A stretch of 64,000 nt of DNA from Halosimplex amylolyticum (lineage in GTDB: Archaea > Halobacteriota > Halobacteria > Halobacteriales > Haloarculaceae): assembly GCF_051414035.1 (NCBI RefSeq), contig NZ_JBLKNW010000001.1, positions 186,001-250,000 of the forward strand. Direction: 5' to 3'. Shown piece by piece: positions 1-7,891 of the stretch (position 1 is the first letter of the stretch; every line of letters begins with the position of its first letter). The notes beneath the pieces were generated by a model. The model saw only the letters and a list, made by a program, of their open reading frames with translations. It was not told where the DNA came from and made no database searches. A program made the position numbers and the translations under genes.

Positions 1-23
1 ATGTTTGGATAAAATATAAAAAG

Positions 24-31
24 TTATTATA
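24..31 (+). promoter_or_regulatory. TATA-like box of the TFB gene
   Basis: The first 35 bases are AT-rich, unlike anything downstream. TTATTATA is centred about 27 bases before the TTG at position 55, the spacing seen for leaderless haloarchaeal genes. A second AT-rich stretch (AAAATATAAAAA, 11-22) lies just upstream and could be an alternative box. Confidence 0.55.
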
Positions 32-54
32 GTACGGGAAAACAACACATTTGG

Positions 55-990
55 TTGCACGGGGGAGTACGCTTGAGGGAACGATCGGAACAAAAGCAGA
101 GGGGTATCGCCGCCGAAGACGGCCCGAAGACGGACCCGGCGTGTACGGAATGTGGTGGGACGCTTCGCGAATCCGAGACCGAGACGGTCTGTGAGGACTG
201 CGGACTCGTCCTCGCGGAGGACGCGGTCGAGCGCGGCCCGGAGTGGCGCTCGCTCGGCGAGGAGACCGACCGGCGCCGCACGGGCGCGCCGCTGACGGCC
301 TCGCGGCACGACCGTGGACTCTCGACCGAGATCGGTTACGGCACCGGATCGGAAGTATCGGGCACCCGCCAGCGACAGCTGGTGCGCATGCGCCGCCAGC
401 ACAACCGCGCCAGGCTCGACTCCAAGGCCGAGCGCAACAAGCTCTACGCCTACACGGAGATCCGGCGGCTGGTGTCGGTGATGTCGCTGCCGACTTCTGT
501 GCGCGACCAGTCGTGTTCGCTGTTCTCCTCGGCCCAGTCCGAGGACCTGCTGTGCGGGCGGTCGCTGGAAGGGTTCGCCGCCGCGGTGGTGTACGCCACC
601 TGCCGGACCCAGTCGATCGCCCGGACGATGGAAGAGATCGTCGACGTGGCGCGCGCCGACCGGAGCGAACTCAAGACCGCCTACGACGCGCTCAACCGGG
701 AGCTCGGCCTGCCCGTCGGTCCCGTCTCGCCGACGGAGTACCTCCCGCGGTACGCCTCGGACCTGGACGTCGAGACCGAGGTGGAGCGACGCGCCCGCAA
801 GTACGCGGTGCTGCTCGTCGAGTCCGGACGCATGGGCGGCAAGAACCCCAGCGGCGTCGCCGCCGCGTGTCTCTACAAGGCCGCCAACGAACGGGGCGTG
901 CCGGTCAAACAGAGCGAGGCCGCCGACCTCGCCGACGTCTCGCGGATGACCATCGGCTCGACCGTCGGCGACCTCGACGAACTCGAGTAG
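55..990 (+). CDS. tfb: Transcription initiation factor IIB (TFB)
   Basis: Archaeal TFB bridges TBP on the TATA box and RNA polymerase and sets the start site. The 311-residue protein has an N-terminal zinc ribbon with cysteines at about residues 30, 33, 46 and 49, then a B-reader/linker region (RGPEWRSLGEETDRRRTGAP and a GLSTEIG-like segment), then two cyclin-like repeats; the first contains GRSLEGFAAAVVYATCR and the second KNPSGVAAACLYKAA. Length is normal for the family. No ATG is available at the N terminus; TTG at 55 sits at leaderless distance from the TATA box, while TTG at 73 is the alternative. Haloarchaea carry many TFB paralogues. The reader segment and first repeat look divergent from the general TFBs I recall, so this may be a specialised paralogue. 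Confidence 0.93.
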   Translation: MHGGVRLRERSEQKQRGIAAEDGPKTDPACTECGGTLRESETETVCEDCGLVLAEDAVERGPEWRSLGEETDRRRTGAPLTASRHDRGLSTEIGYGTGSEVSGTRQRQLVRMRRQHNRARLDSKAERNKLYAYTEIRRLVSVMSLPTSVRDQSCSLFSSAQSEDLLCGRSLEGFAAAVVYATCRTQSIARTMEEIVDVARADRSELKTAYDALNRELGLPVGPVSPTEYLPRYASDLDVETEVERRARKYAVLLVESGRMGGKNPSGVAAACLYKAANERGVPVKQSEAADLADVSRMTIGSTVGDLDELE

Positions 991-1072
991 TCCCGGCCCG
1001 CCGAACGCGGCGTCGGTCGCGGCAGTGAACACCGCGTCTCGACCGCCGCGAGCGGCCGCGTCCGTGTGAGGG

Positions 1073-1078
1073 TTCAAG
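1073..1078 (+). promoter_or_regulatory. TATA-like box (TTCAAG) of the ParA/KaiC-like fusion gene
   Basis: TTCAAG begins exactly 30 bases before the ATG at 1103. The intervening sequence carries GCGACCACT, the same core found between box and start codon in the pilus-like locus promoters (see the extended-motif finding). Confidence 0.5.
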
Positions 1079-1102
1079 ACGGAAGACGCGACCACTAGGG
1101 GC

Positions 1103-2728
1103 ATGATAGCGATCGCGGGAGCGAAAGGAGGATCCGGGAAGACGACGACGACGCTCGGCCTCGCCGCGGCCTTCGCGCGCTCGGGCGTCGAGACGCTGGC
1201 CGTCGACGCGGATCGGCAGTTGCCCGACCTGCACGTCCGGGCGGGCGTCGAGCGCGAGCCGACCGTCGCCGCGCTCGACCGCGAGACGAGCTGGCACTCG
1301 CTCGCCCAGGAGTTCCCCGGGACCTCCGGCGCGCACGTCCTCCCGGGGCAGAAGCCGACCGAGAACGTCGAACTGGACGCGGCGCTGGAGTGGCTGAACG
1401 CCGGCGCGACGGAGGTGCTGCTCGACTGCCCGTCCGGCGCCGGACCGGACGTGGTCGAGGCCATCGCGCTCGCCGACGGCGTCGTCGTCGTGACGACCGA
1501 CAGCGACCAGAGCCTCGACGCCGCCGCGACGACGATCGACATCGCCCGCCGCCTGGACGTGCCCGTCGCCGGCGCCGTCTTCACGCACTGTAGCGCCGTC
1601 CCAGAGGCGTTCCACGCCAGATTCGAGATCCCCGTCCTCGCGGTCGTCCCGGAGTCCGAGTCCCCGCTCGCGAGCGACGAGGCGCGCACGGAGTACGAAC
1701 GCGCCGCGGAGGAACTCGCCTCGCTGACCGCGACCGGACCCGCAGACCGCGGGCCGGCCGACTCCGCGGCGACCGCCCGCGAACTCGACGACTGGGTGAC
1801 GCCGGGCGGGGAGGACGACTCGACGGCCGAACCGAGCGCCGACGCGGAGGGTCTCGGTGACTCGTCGGCCTCGCCGGAGGCCGGGACAGGTCCGGACCGG
1901 ACCGGCGCAGACGAACGCGGGGACGCCGACACCGACGGCATCCAGTCCGGGGCGAACGACGCGCAGGCCGGGACCGGCGGGGCGCAGGCCGGGACCGACG
2001 GCGGATCCCCGAGGGCCCGACACGACGGGGCCGCGTCGAACGGCGAGGCGGCGCCGCCCGACACGGTCAGCGGCGGACGGCAGGCGCCCCCGACGGGGCT
2101 GACAGCCCTGGACGTCGACCTGAGCGGACTGCCGCCGGGCAGCGTCGCCGTCGTCGAGGCGCCTCCGGCGAGCCAGTCCGAGCAGTTGCTCTACGGGCTG
2201 ACGGCCACTCGCGGGACGCTGTACGTCTCGACAGAGCGGACCGAGCGGACGATCCGCGCGTCGCTCGACGCCGCGCCGGTCACGGTCGGCAGCCCGACCG
2301 TCCGCTACCTGACCGAGGACCGACTCGCGGAGACCGAGCGCCTCGTCGGCGAGTTGCCCGACGGGTCGAACGTCGTCGTCGACACGATGGCCCCGCTCGA
2401 ACGGGCCGACCGCGACGACTACCGCGAGTTCCTGAACGGTCTCAAAGGACGGATGCTCGACACCGATAGCATCGCCGTCCTTCACTGTCTCTCTCGGCCC
2501 TCCGTCCCCGAGAACCGCGCGACGACCGAACACGTCGCCGACGCCGTCATCTCCGTCGAACCGACCGACGACGGCGCCGACCGGATCACCGTCCCCAAGT
2601 TCCGGGCCGGCGGCGCCACCCCCGAGTCCGTGGACTCGGCGCTGGTCGACGACGAGCGGACGGACGAGGCGAACCGGCGGCGCGCGGACGCCGCTCGGCC
2701 GGGGGGACGGCCGGAGAACACTCGGTAG
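1103..2728 (+). CDS. ParA/MinD-type ATPase fused to a C-terminal KaiC/RecA-like domain
   Basis: The 541-residue protein has two domains joined by an acidic, Gly/Thr-rich linker. Residues 1-215 are a deviant-Walker P-loop ATPase (GAKGGSGKTTTT at about 6-17), the SIMIBI class that includes ParA and MinD. Residues from about 330 to 510 (starting PPTGLTALD) resemble the RecA/KaiC-like 'HTR-like' domain common in haloarchaea (recalled as DUF7125). Its expected P-loop region, EAPPASQSEQLL, is degenerate, so it is probably not an ATPase itself. The linker contains short repeats such as AQAGTGG/AQAGTDGG. The gene is convergent with a second MinD-like gene only 15 bp away. Role unknown: a positional or chemosensory function is a guess. 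The promoter resembles those of the pilus-like locus. Confidence 0.8.
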   Translation: MIAIAGAKGGSGKTTTTLGLAAAFARSGVETLAVDADRQLPDLHVRAGVEREPTVAALDRETSWHSLAQEFPGTSGAHVLPGQKPTENVELDAALEWLNAGATEVLLDCPSGAGPDVVEAIALADGVVVVTTDSDQSLDAAATTIDIARRLDVPVAGAVFTHCSAVPEAFHARFEIPVLAVVPESESPLASDEARTEYERAAEELASLTATGPADRGPADSAATARELDDWVTPGGEDDSTAEPSADAEGLGDSSASPEAGTGPDRTGADERGDADTDGIQSGANDAQAGTGGAQAGTDGGSPRARHDGAASNGEAAPPDTVSGGRQAPPTGLTALDVDLSGLPPGSVAVVEAPPASQSEQLLYGLTATRGTLYVSTERTERTIRASLDAAPVTVGSPTVRYLTEDRLAETERLVGELPDGSNVVVDTMAPLERADRDDYREFLNGLKGRMLDTDSIAVLHCLSRPSVPENRATTEHVADAVISVEPTDDGADRITVPKFRAGGATPESVDSALVDDERTDEANRRRADAARPGGRPENTR

Positions 2729-2743
2729 AACAGTCCGCGTCGG

Positions 2744-3442
2744 TCAGGCCGCCTCCGCGTTCTCGGTTATCTGTCGCTCGCTCTCCTCGATGCGCTCGGT
2801 CAGCGTCTCGAAGGCCGACAGCGCGGGGCTCTCCGGTTGGGCGTCGCGAAGCGGCTTGCCGCTCCTGAAGGAGTCGGCGAGCGCCGACCGCTGGGGCACG
2901 ACGGTCGTCGGCGCGCCCAGTTCGTCCTCGACGCGGGTGGCGATGTCCCGGTCCTCGGACGCGGTGGCCTTGTTGACGACGACGCTCACGACCGGCGTGT
3001 CGAGTTCGCCCGCCAGGTGCCGCGTCCGGAAGGCGTTGAGCAGCGCCGCCCGGTCGGGCGTCGTGACGAGCACCACGGCGTCGGCGCTGTGGATCTGATA
3101 GCCCACGTCGCGGGCCAGCCCCGCAGGGCAGTCGACGACGACGCGGCCGAACTGCCGGTCGACCATCGAGAGGGCGTTCGGGAGTTCGGTCAGGTCGGCC
3201 GCCCGCGCGCCGGCGAGTGACCGTCCGCACGGGAGGAGCTCGATCGAGTCGACCGTCTCCACGGCTTCCATCGGCGCCGCGCGCCCGGAGAGCACGTCGT
3301 GTAGGTCGGGACCGCGACCCCGCGGCAGGTCCGGCGTCGCCAGGTCCGCGTCAACGGCGACCGCGTCGAGTTCGCGGGCGAGATTGAGCGAGACGGTCGA
3401 CTTGCCGACGCCGCCCTTCCCGCCGCAGACCGCGAGGATCAT
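2744..3442 (-). CDS. MinD/ParA family ATPase
   Basis: This 232-residue SIMIBI-class P-loop ATPase starts directly with its motif (CGGKGGVGKST, residues 6-16) and has the VDCPAGLA switch segment and a VVNKAT base-recognition motif. Such proteins cycle between monomer and ATP dimer to place cargo in the cell. The start is fixed by the motif and by a 4-base ATGA overlap with the upstream gene, which indicates translational coupling. It lacks an obvious MinD C-terminal membrane helix. The target is unknown; the convergent ParA/KaiC fusion may act in the same process. Confidence 0.85.
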   Translation of the reverse strand: MILAVCGGKGGVGKSTVSLNLARELDAVAVDADLATPDLPRGRGPDLHDVLSGRAAPMEAVETVDSIELLPCGRSLAGARAADLTELPNALSMVDRQFGRVVVDCPAGLARDVGYQIHSADAVVLVTTPDRAALLNAFRTRHLAGELDTPVVSVVVNKATASEDRDIATRVEDELGAPTTVVPQRSALADSFRSGKPLRDAQPESPALSAFETLTERIEESERQITENAEAA

Positions 3443-3813
3443 CGGTCGCCCGAGAGCGTGTCGCTCGGCGGGGCCCAGTCGTCGAGCGACGCGAGCACTT
3501 CCTCGGGGTCCGACTCCCCGGCGTCGCCGGCGCGCTCCCGCGAGACGACCGCGACCGGGTCTCCGTCGGCGAGCGGCGGCGCCGGCGTGGCGTAGCCGAC
3601 GCCCAGCGTCTGGTCCGGTTCGACGCGCGCCTTCCAGGTCCCCCCCGTCCACTCCGGCGCGGTCACGTCGCCGAACCGCGGCGGCCACACCGGCCCCTCG
3701 AGCCGGTTCTCCAGCTCGACGACCTGCGGCGTGGCCCGCTCGTTTTCGACCGTCGCCCGCACGAACGTCACCCCGTTGCGTCGGACCGTGTCGCACTCCG
3801 ATACCTCGTCCAT
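3439..3813 (-). CDS. Conserved haloarchaeal protein coupled to a MinD-like ATPase
   Basis: A 124-residue soluble acidic protein without transmembrane segments or recognisable catalytic motifs. It contains a predicted beta-rich core (TVRRNGVTFVRATVENERATPQ) resembling a small beta-sandwich, then VWPPRFGDV and a Pro/Asp-rich tail. I recall similar proteins (possibly DUF7857) next to MinD genes in other haloarchaea, but this is unverified. The ATG at 3813 was chosen over an upstream in-frame start because it fits the family-like opening and the short spacer. Its stop overlaps the start of the MinD gene, so the two are probably made together; it may be an adaptor for that ATPase. Confidence 0.7.
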   Translation of the reverse strand: MDEVSECDTVRRNGVTFVRATVENERATPQVVELENRLEGPVWPPRFGDVTAPEWTGGTWKARVEPDQTLGVGYATPAPPLADGDPVAVVSRERAGDAGESDPEEVLASLDDWAPPSDTLSGDR

Positions 3814-3966
3814 ACCGGTATTGGTCGCCCGTTCCTGTATAAAGTTCAACGCGTCCGGGCCGTCGGACCGGTCCACCGACCCGGCGCGTCCCGTCGCTCC
3901 CCCGCCGTGTCTGTCGGCGACGAAACCACCCCGCAGTTAGTTTGCAGCGAAAAAGCCGCTCGTCGG

Positions 3967-4066
3967 TCGCCGGTGGAAATCCGGTCGTCAGTCGATGGCG
4001 AAAGATCGGTCGTCGATCACCGGCGAGAATCCGAGACTCGGCTGCCGGCGAAAAATCGGTGGTCAG
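3967..4066 (-). repeat. Four imperfect ~25-bp tandem repeats with T-runs, possible multiple terminator
   Basis: Downstream of the TrkA-C gene stop are four related units (4043-4066, 4017-4042, 3992-4016, 3967-3991). Read on the minus strand, each carries GAT plus a pyrimidine run followed by a CGCCGG-like element; the runs are TTTTT, TTCTC, CTTTC and TTTCC. Archaeal RNA polymerase terminates at T-rich tracts, so the array could be a repeated terminator for the operon. The terminator role is inference; the repeats are visible directly. Confidence 0.5.
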
Positions 4067-5367
4067 TCGTCGTTGAACATCGAGGCGAGCCCGCCGTCCT
4101 CGCTCTCGGCGTCGTCGGCCGCCTCGGCGTCCGCGTCGCCGCCGCTGCCGGCGTCGGCGACGTCCTCCCCGCCGTCGTCGCTCCCCGCGTCGGCGCCGTC
4201 CGGGACGGGGCTGTCACCGGGTTCGCGCTCGGGTTCGTACTCGGCGAGGCGGTGGAGCCCCTCCGGGGTCCCGAGAACGTAGACGGCGTCGCCCACGTCG
4301 AGCGTCTCGTTCTCGGCGGGGAAGGGGATCGGCTCGCCGTCGCGCACGACGACGAGTACCGAGACGGGCAGCCAGTCGACGAACTCGCCCTGGAGCGCGT
4401 CGCCTTCCTCGACGGTGACGGCCGTGACGGTCTCCTCGGCCTCCCAGACGGTCGCGACCAGTTCGTTGACGTCGTTCGCGGTGTCCGGCCGGGTGACGAG
4501 CCGGTAGGAGTCGTCGGGGTCGAACGCCTCGGCGTCGTCCGTGCCGACGGTGATCGTCGCCACGTCGCCGACCGTCGCCCGGAACTTGCCGGTTGCGACC
4601 AGGCGACCGCCGTCCTCGCCGTCGGCCCAGACTTCCACCGGGTCGCCGGTGCTGGCGTCCGGCGACGGATCGCCCTCGACTGCGAGGGCGACGGTCCCCG
4701 GGGGCAGCGACGGACCGATCCCGGAGGGGCGGGCGCCGACGGCCAGCGACGAGACCGTCAGGTCCGACTCAATCTCGGCGTGGACGTGGCCGACGCCGAA
4801 GTCGCGTTCGAGCCGCGTCGCGAGCCTGTCCGCCAGGCCCGCGTCGGAGAGGCGCCGCGGGAAGCGCACGGTTCGGCCGGCCAGTTCCCGTTTGACGTCG
4901 TCGTCGACCGCGGGATAGCCGTCGATGTCGTCGAGCGACTCCGGGAGGGTCAGTTCGACGATCAGGCCCGCCGACTGGACGAGCCGCGCGACCATCCCGC
5001 CGGCGTCGACGCGGGTGACTTCGAACACGTCGCAGGCGAAGTGGTCGCCGATGCGGCGGCCGACCTCGGAGGTGACGGCACCGACGCTGAACACGCCCAG
5101 CAGGTACGCCGCGCTGGCGTAGTGGAGCTTCGCCGTGTCGTCGATGAGCGAAGACTGGACGACCGCGGTGATGTTCAGCGACATCGTGACGAACGAGAGT
5201 CCGAGCACGACGCCGACGCCGACCGGGAGCGGACGCGTGCTGTAGCCGCGATAGAGGAAGGCGAAGCCCATCGCGACGACGCTCGCGTACAGCCCGAAGC
5301 CGAGGATCCGCAACAGCGCGGTCATCGTCCAGTCGGTGGCCAGCTGGAGCGGGACGGCGAGCGTCAC
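4063..5367 (-). CDS. Membrane protein with C-terminal TrkA-C (RCK_C) domain
   Basis: A 434-residue protein. The first ~100 residues hold about three hydrophobic segments (LLRILGFGLYASVVAMGFAF, VGVGVVLGLSFVTM, ASAAYLLGVFSVGAV). A soluble region follows, with a TrkA-C/RCK_C-like fold near residues 330-385 (LDVGDAVYVLGTPEGLHRLAEY). The tail is very acidic. RCK_C domains bind small ligands, often c-di-AMP or other nucleotides, and gate ion transport. The GTG start overlaps the upstream paralogue's stop by four bases (GTGA). An internal ATG 14 codons in is the alternative start. The pair probably forms a heteromeric membrane regulator or channel. No pore or filter motif is seen, so 'potassium channel' would be over-interpretation. 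Confidence 0.72.
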   Translation of the reverse strand: MTLAVPLQLATDWTMTALLRILGFGLYASVVAMGFAFLYRGYSTRPLPVGVGVVLGLSFVTMSLNITAVVQSSLIDDTAKLHYASAAYLLGVFSVGAVTSEVGRRIGDHFACDVFEVTRVDAGGMVARLVQSAGLIVELTLPESLDDIDGYPAVDDDVKRELAGRTVRFPRRLSDAGLADRLATRLERDFGVGHVHAEIESDLTVSSLAVGARPSGIGPSLPPGTVALAVEGDPSPDASTGDPVEVWADGEDGGRLVATGKFRATVGDVATITVGTDDAEAFDPDDSYRLVTRPDTANDVNELVATVWEAEETVTAVTVEEGDALQGEFVDWLPVSVLVVVRDGEPIPFPAENETLDVGDAVYVLGTPEGLHRLAEYEPEREPGDSPVPDGADAGSDDGGEDVADAGSGGDADAEAADDAESEDGGLASMFNDD

Positions 5368-6575
5368 GGCTCCACCTCCACCCCGTCGCCGGAGAGCCTG
5401 TGGATCCGGTCGCTCCCGTCGTTCCCGACGACGAACGCCTCGTCGGCGTCGTCGATCGACGCCGCGTCGGGTCCGAACTGCCAGCCGCGACCCGCTCCGT
5501 CGGGTCGCCGGACGCCCACGACCGAGAGGCCGGACCCGGCGTCGGCGATGGCCGCGCGGTCCTCGTCGTCGAGTCGGACGCGCCGGACGGCCTGGCCCGC
5601 TCGTTCGAGGTGCGAGAACGCCTCGAAGACGTGACTGGTCCCCTGCGAGATGACGCGGATCCCCGCCTCGTCGTCGCCCAGGACCGTCCGGGCGTCGGCC
5701 GTGCGGACGGCGACCGTCACGCGACCGCGGCCGCCGGCCGTCTCCGCTCGGGCGCGCCTGCGCGTCTCGGCCTCGCCCGGCGACGGACCGGCCTCGTCCG
5801 CGACCGCGTCGTCGTCGGGGTCGGCGCTCACGCTCAACACCCGACCGGACACCGACTCGCCGCCGGCGTCGACGACCACTTCGTCGCCCGGCGACAGGCC
5901 CGTCGGCAACAGCGCCGCGAACGAGACGGCGCGCCAGCCGTCGGGCACGCGCTCGGCGAGGTCACGCGACGGCGGTGCGGCGGCGATCGAGGCGCGCCCG
6001 CGGGCGTCGATGGACACCGCGACGTCCGCCAGGTCGTAGTCCGTCCGCAACTGGTCGGCCAGGCGCACTTCCAGTTCGTCCAGCGGCAGGTCCGCCGGCA
6101 GCCGCCAGGCCCCCGTCTCCAGCGTCGTCCGAAGATCCGGGGAGAGCGGCGGATAGCCCTCGATGTCGCGTATCTCGCCGGTCGCCTGGATCGTCACCTG
6201 GCCCGACCCGTCGACGCTGTCGAGCGCTTCCGCCGACAGCGTCCGCCGGCTCCGGGTCGCCTGGGCCAGGTCGCGGGGGAGGTCGGCGGCGAGCGCGTTC
6301 CCCTGGCTGCTGGCGTACAGCGCGAGCATCAGTGCGACGAGTGCGGCGATCAGCAGCCGTGGGACCTGCTCGACCGTCGTCCCGACGAGGCCGACGGCGT
6401 AGCCGTTCGCGCCGGCCAGCGGTAACGCGACCAGCGCCGTCGCGAACCCGGGGATCGCTCGCCCGCCGTAGTACTCCAGCAGGAAACTCGCCAGCCCGAC
6501 CGCGAACGCCGGGATGAGTCCGACGAGGAGTCCGAACGAGATCCCGATCAGGACCTCGACCGGTAGGGAACTCAT
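5364..6575 (-). CDS. Membrane protein with C-terminal TrkA-C-like domain, paralogue of the next gene
   Basis: A 403-residue protein with three N-terminal hydrophobic segments (IGISFGLLVGLIPAFAVGLA, FATALVALPLAGANGYAVGL, LIAALVALMLALYA), then a soluble part with the same layout as the downstream protein: a VTIQATGEIRDIEGYPPL segment corresponds to its VELTLPESLDDIDGYPAV. The C terminus contains the RCK_C-like DAGSGLSVVGVRRPDG. The ATG at 6575 overlaps the stop of the upstream GLUG surface protein by four bases (ATGA), which fixes the start. Its position between a surface protein and a paralogue suggests a membrane-embedded regulatory pair. Confidence 0.72.
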   Translation of the reverse strand: MSSLPVEVLIGISFGLLVGLIPAFAVGLASFLLEYYGGRAIPGFATALVALPLAGANGYAVGLVGTTVEQVPRLLIAALVALMLALYASSQGNALAADLPRDLAQATRSRRTLSAEALDSVDGSGQVTIQATGEIRDIEGYPPLSPDLRTTLETGAWRLPADLPLDELEVRLADQLRTDYDLADVAVSIDARGRASIAAAPPSRDLAERVPDGWRAVSFAALLPTGLSPGDEVVVDAGGESVSGRVLSVSADPDDDAVADEAGPSPGEAETRRRARAETAGGRGRVTVAVRTADARTVLGDDEAGIRVISQGTSHVFEAFSHLERAGQAVRRVRLDDEDRAAIADAGSGLSVVGVRRPDGAGRGWQFGPDAASIDDADEAFVVGNDGSDRIHRLSGDGVEVEP

Positions 6576-7882
6576 GGGCGACGAGACACCCCCAGCGCCG
6601 CGAGCGCGGCGAGCGCGAGGAGGACGGCGGCCGGACCGAAGCCCGGCCCGGCGCCGAAGCTCCCGGCCGAGGTCGGCGTCGGCGAGGGCGTCGGGACGTC
6701 GGTCGGCGTCGCCGTCGGCGTGGCCGGCGCCGGCGTCGGCGTCGGCACCTGCCACTGGTCGAGCGGGTCGACGTCAGGCCGCTCCCACTGGTGGACCGGG
6801 TAGTCGTCGGTCGTCATCCAGACGTTCGCGGTGTCGAAGCCCGCGAGGGTCTCGGTGGCGCTGTCGCCGGTCAACTCGCCGGTCGAGAGCGCGGTGCCGA
6901 CGTCGGCGCCGTCGCCCGAGGACTCGTTCACGCCCGCGACGTCCTCGTCCCAGTAGCTCTGGCTGACGACGCTGTTTCCGTTGGTCCCGGTCAGCCCGCC
7001 GACGCTCGCGTTCCCCTCGACCGTCGCCGCCGCGTAGGAGGTGCGGATCGTCCCGGAGTTGGTCCCCGCCAGTCCGCCGCCGACCTCCTCGACGTCGACC
7101 GTCGTCGTCGCGTAGGAGGCGGTCAGGGCGTTGCTGTTGGCGCCGACCAGTCCGCCGCCGACCGCCGTGGCCGTCACCTCGCCGGTCGCGTACGAACCCC
7201 GGACCGGGCCTCTGTTCACCCCGACGAGCCCGCCGACGACGTCGGTCCCGGAGACCGAGGCGTCCGCGTACGCCGCGACGATCTGGCCGGCGTTGTAGCC
7301 GACGAGCCCGCCGACGGTCGAAGCCGAACCGAGCAGTTCGCCCGTGGCGGAGGATCCAGTGATCGACCCTTCGCTCACGCCCGCGAGGGCCCCGACGTTC
7401 TCGTTTCCGTTGATCAAGACGCCGCGGAGCGAGACGTTCTGGACCGTCCCGACGGACAGCCCGAACAGCCCCACGTTGTTCTGCCCCGGCCGGACGATCG
7501 TCAGGCCGGATATCGTGTGGCCGTTCCCGTCGAGGGACCCGCGGAACGTCGCCCCTTCGCCGCCGATCGGCTGGAAGCCGTTCCCGGCGTTCCACGTCTC
7601 GGTGACGCTCGCGTCGATGTCGTTCCTGATGACGTAGTGGGCCTCCAGGTCCTCGTTCATCGCCTGCAGCTCCTCGACTGTCGTTATCACGTACGGGTCT
7701 TGCGGCGTCCCGCTCCCCTCCATCCCGGAGAGCGTCGCCGTCCCCGTCTGTACCTCGTCGTCTGCGGTCGCGAGGCTGACCGCCGGCCCGGCGAGCGACG
7801 CTGCCAGTACCACCAGCAGGACGCCACCCACGGCTGCCGACCGCCCGACCCCGTTCGACCGCCCGAACCCATTGCTGTGCAT
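6572..7882 (-). CDS. GLUG-repeat exported surface protein with PGF-CTERM anchor
   Basis: A 436-residue secreted protein. It has an N-terminal hydrophobic signal (VGGVLLVVLAASLAGPAVSLA) and then an opening GSGTPQDPYVITTVEELQAM typical of GLUG proteins. Repeated GLUG motifs of the form GGLVG.N.G.V..SYATG.V follow between about residues 170 and 310, and would form a beta-helix. A Thr/Pro stalk (PTPTPAPATPTATPT) precedes the C-terminal PGF-CTERM signal (GPGFGPAAVLLALAALAALG plus basic tail), normally processed by archaeosortase ArtA with lipid attachment. It lies 9 bp after a larger GLUG protein and overlaps a TrkA-C membrane gene. Likely a cell-surface adhesin or structural protein. Confidence 0.85.
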   Translation of the reverse strand: MHSNGFGRSNGVGRSAAVGGVLLVVLAASLAGPAVSLATADDEVQTGTATLSGMEGSGTPQDPYVITTVEELQAMNEDLEAHYVIRNDIDASVTETWNAGNGFQPIGGEGATFRGSLDGNGHTISGLTIVRPGQNNVGLFGLSVGTVQNVSLRGVLINGNENVGALAGVSEGSITGSSATGELLGSASTVGGLVGYNAGQIVAAYADASVSGTDVVGGLVGVNRGPVRGSYATGEVTATAVGGGLVGANSNALTASYATTTVDVEEVGGGLAGTNSGTIRTSYAAATVEGNASVGGLTGTNGNSVVSQSYWDEDVAGVNESSGDGADVGTALSTGELTGDSATETLAGFDTANVWMTTDDYPVHQWERPDVDPLDQWQVPTPTPAPATPTATPTDVPTPSPTPTSAGSFGAGPGFGPAAVLLALAALAALGVSRRP

Positions 7883-7891
7883 TCGTGTTCC

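Noticed and set aside
5400..6425. Long plus-strand open frame opposite the TrkA-C gene
   Set aside because: Composition is typical of an antisense shadow in GC-rich DNA; no start signal and no domain, whereas the minus strand has membrane helices and coupled starts.
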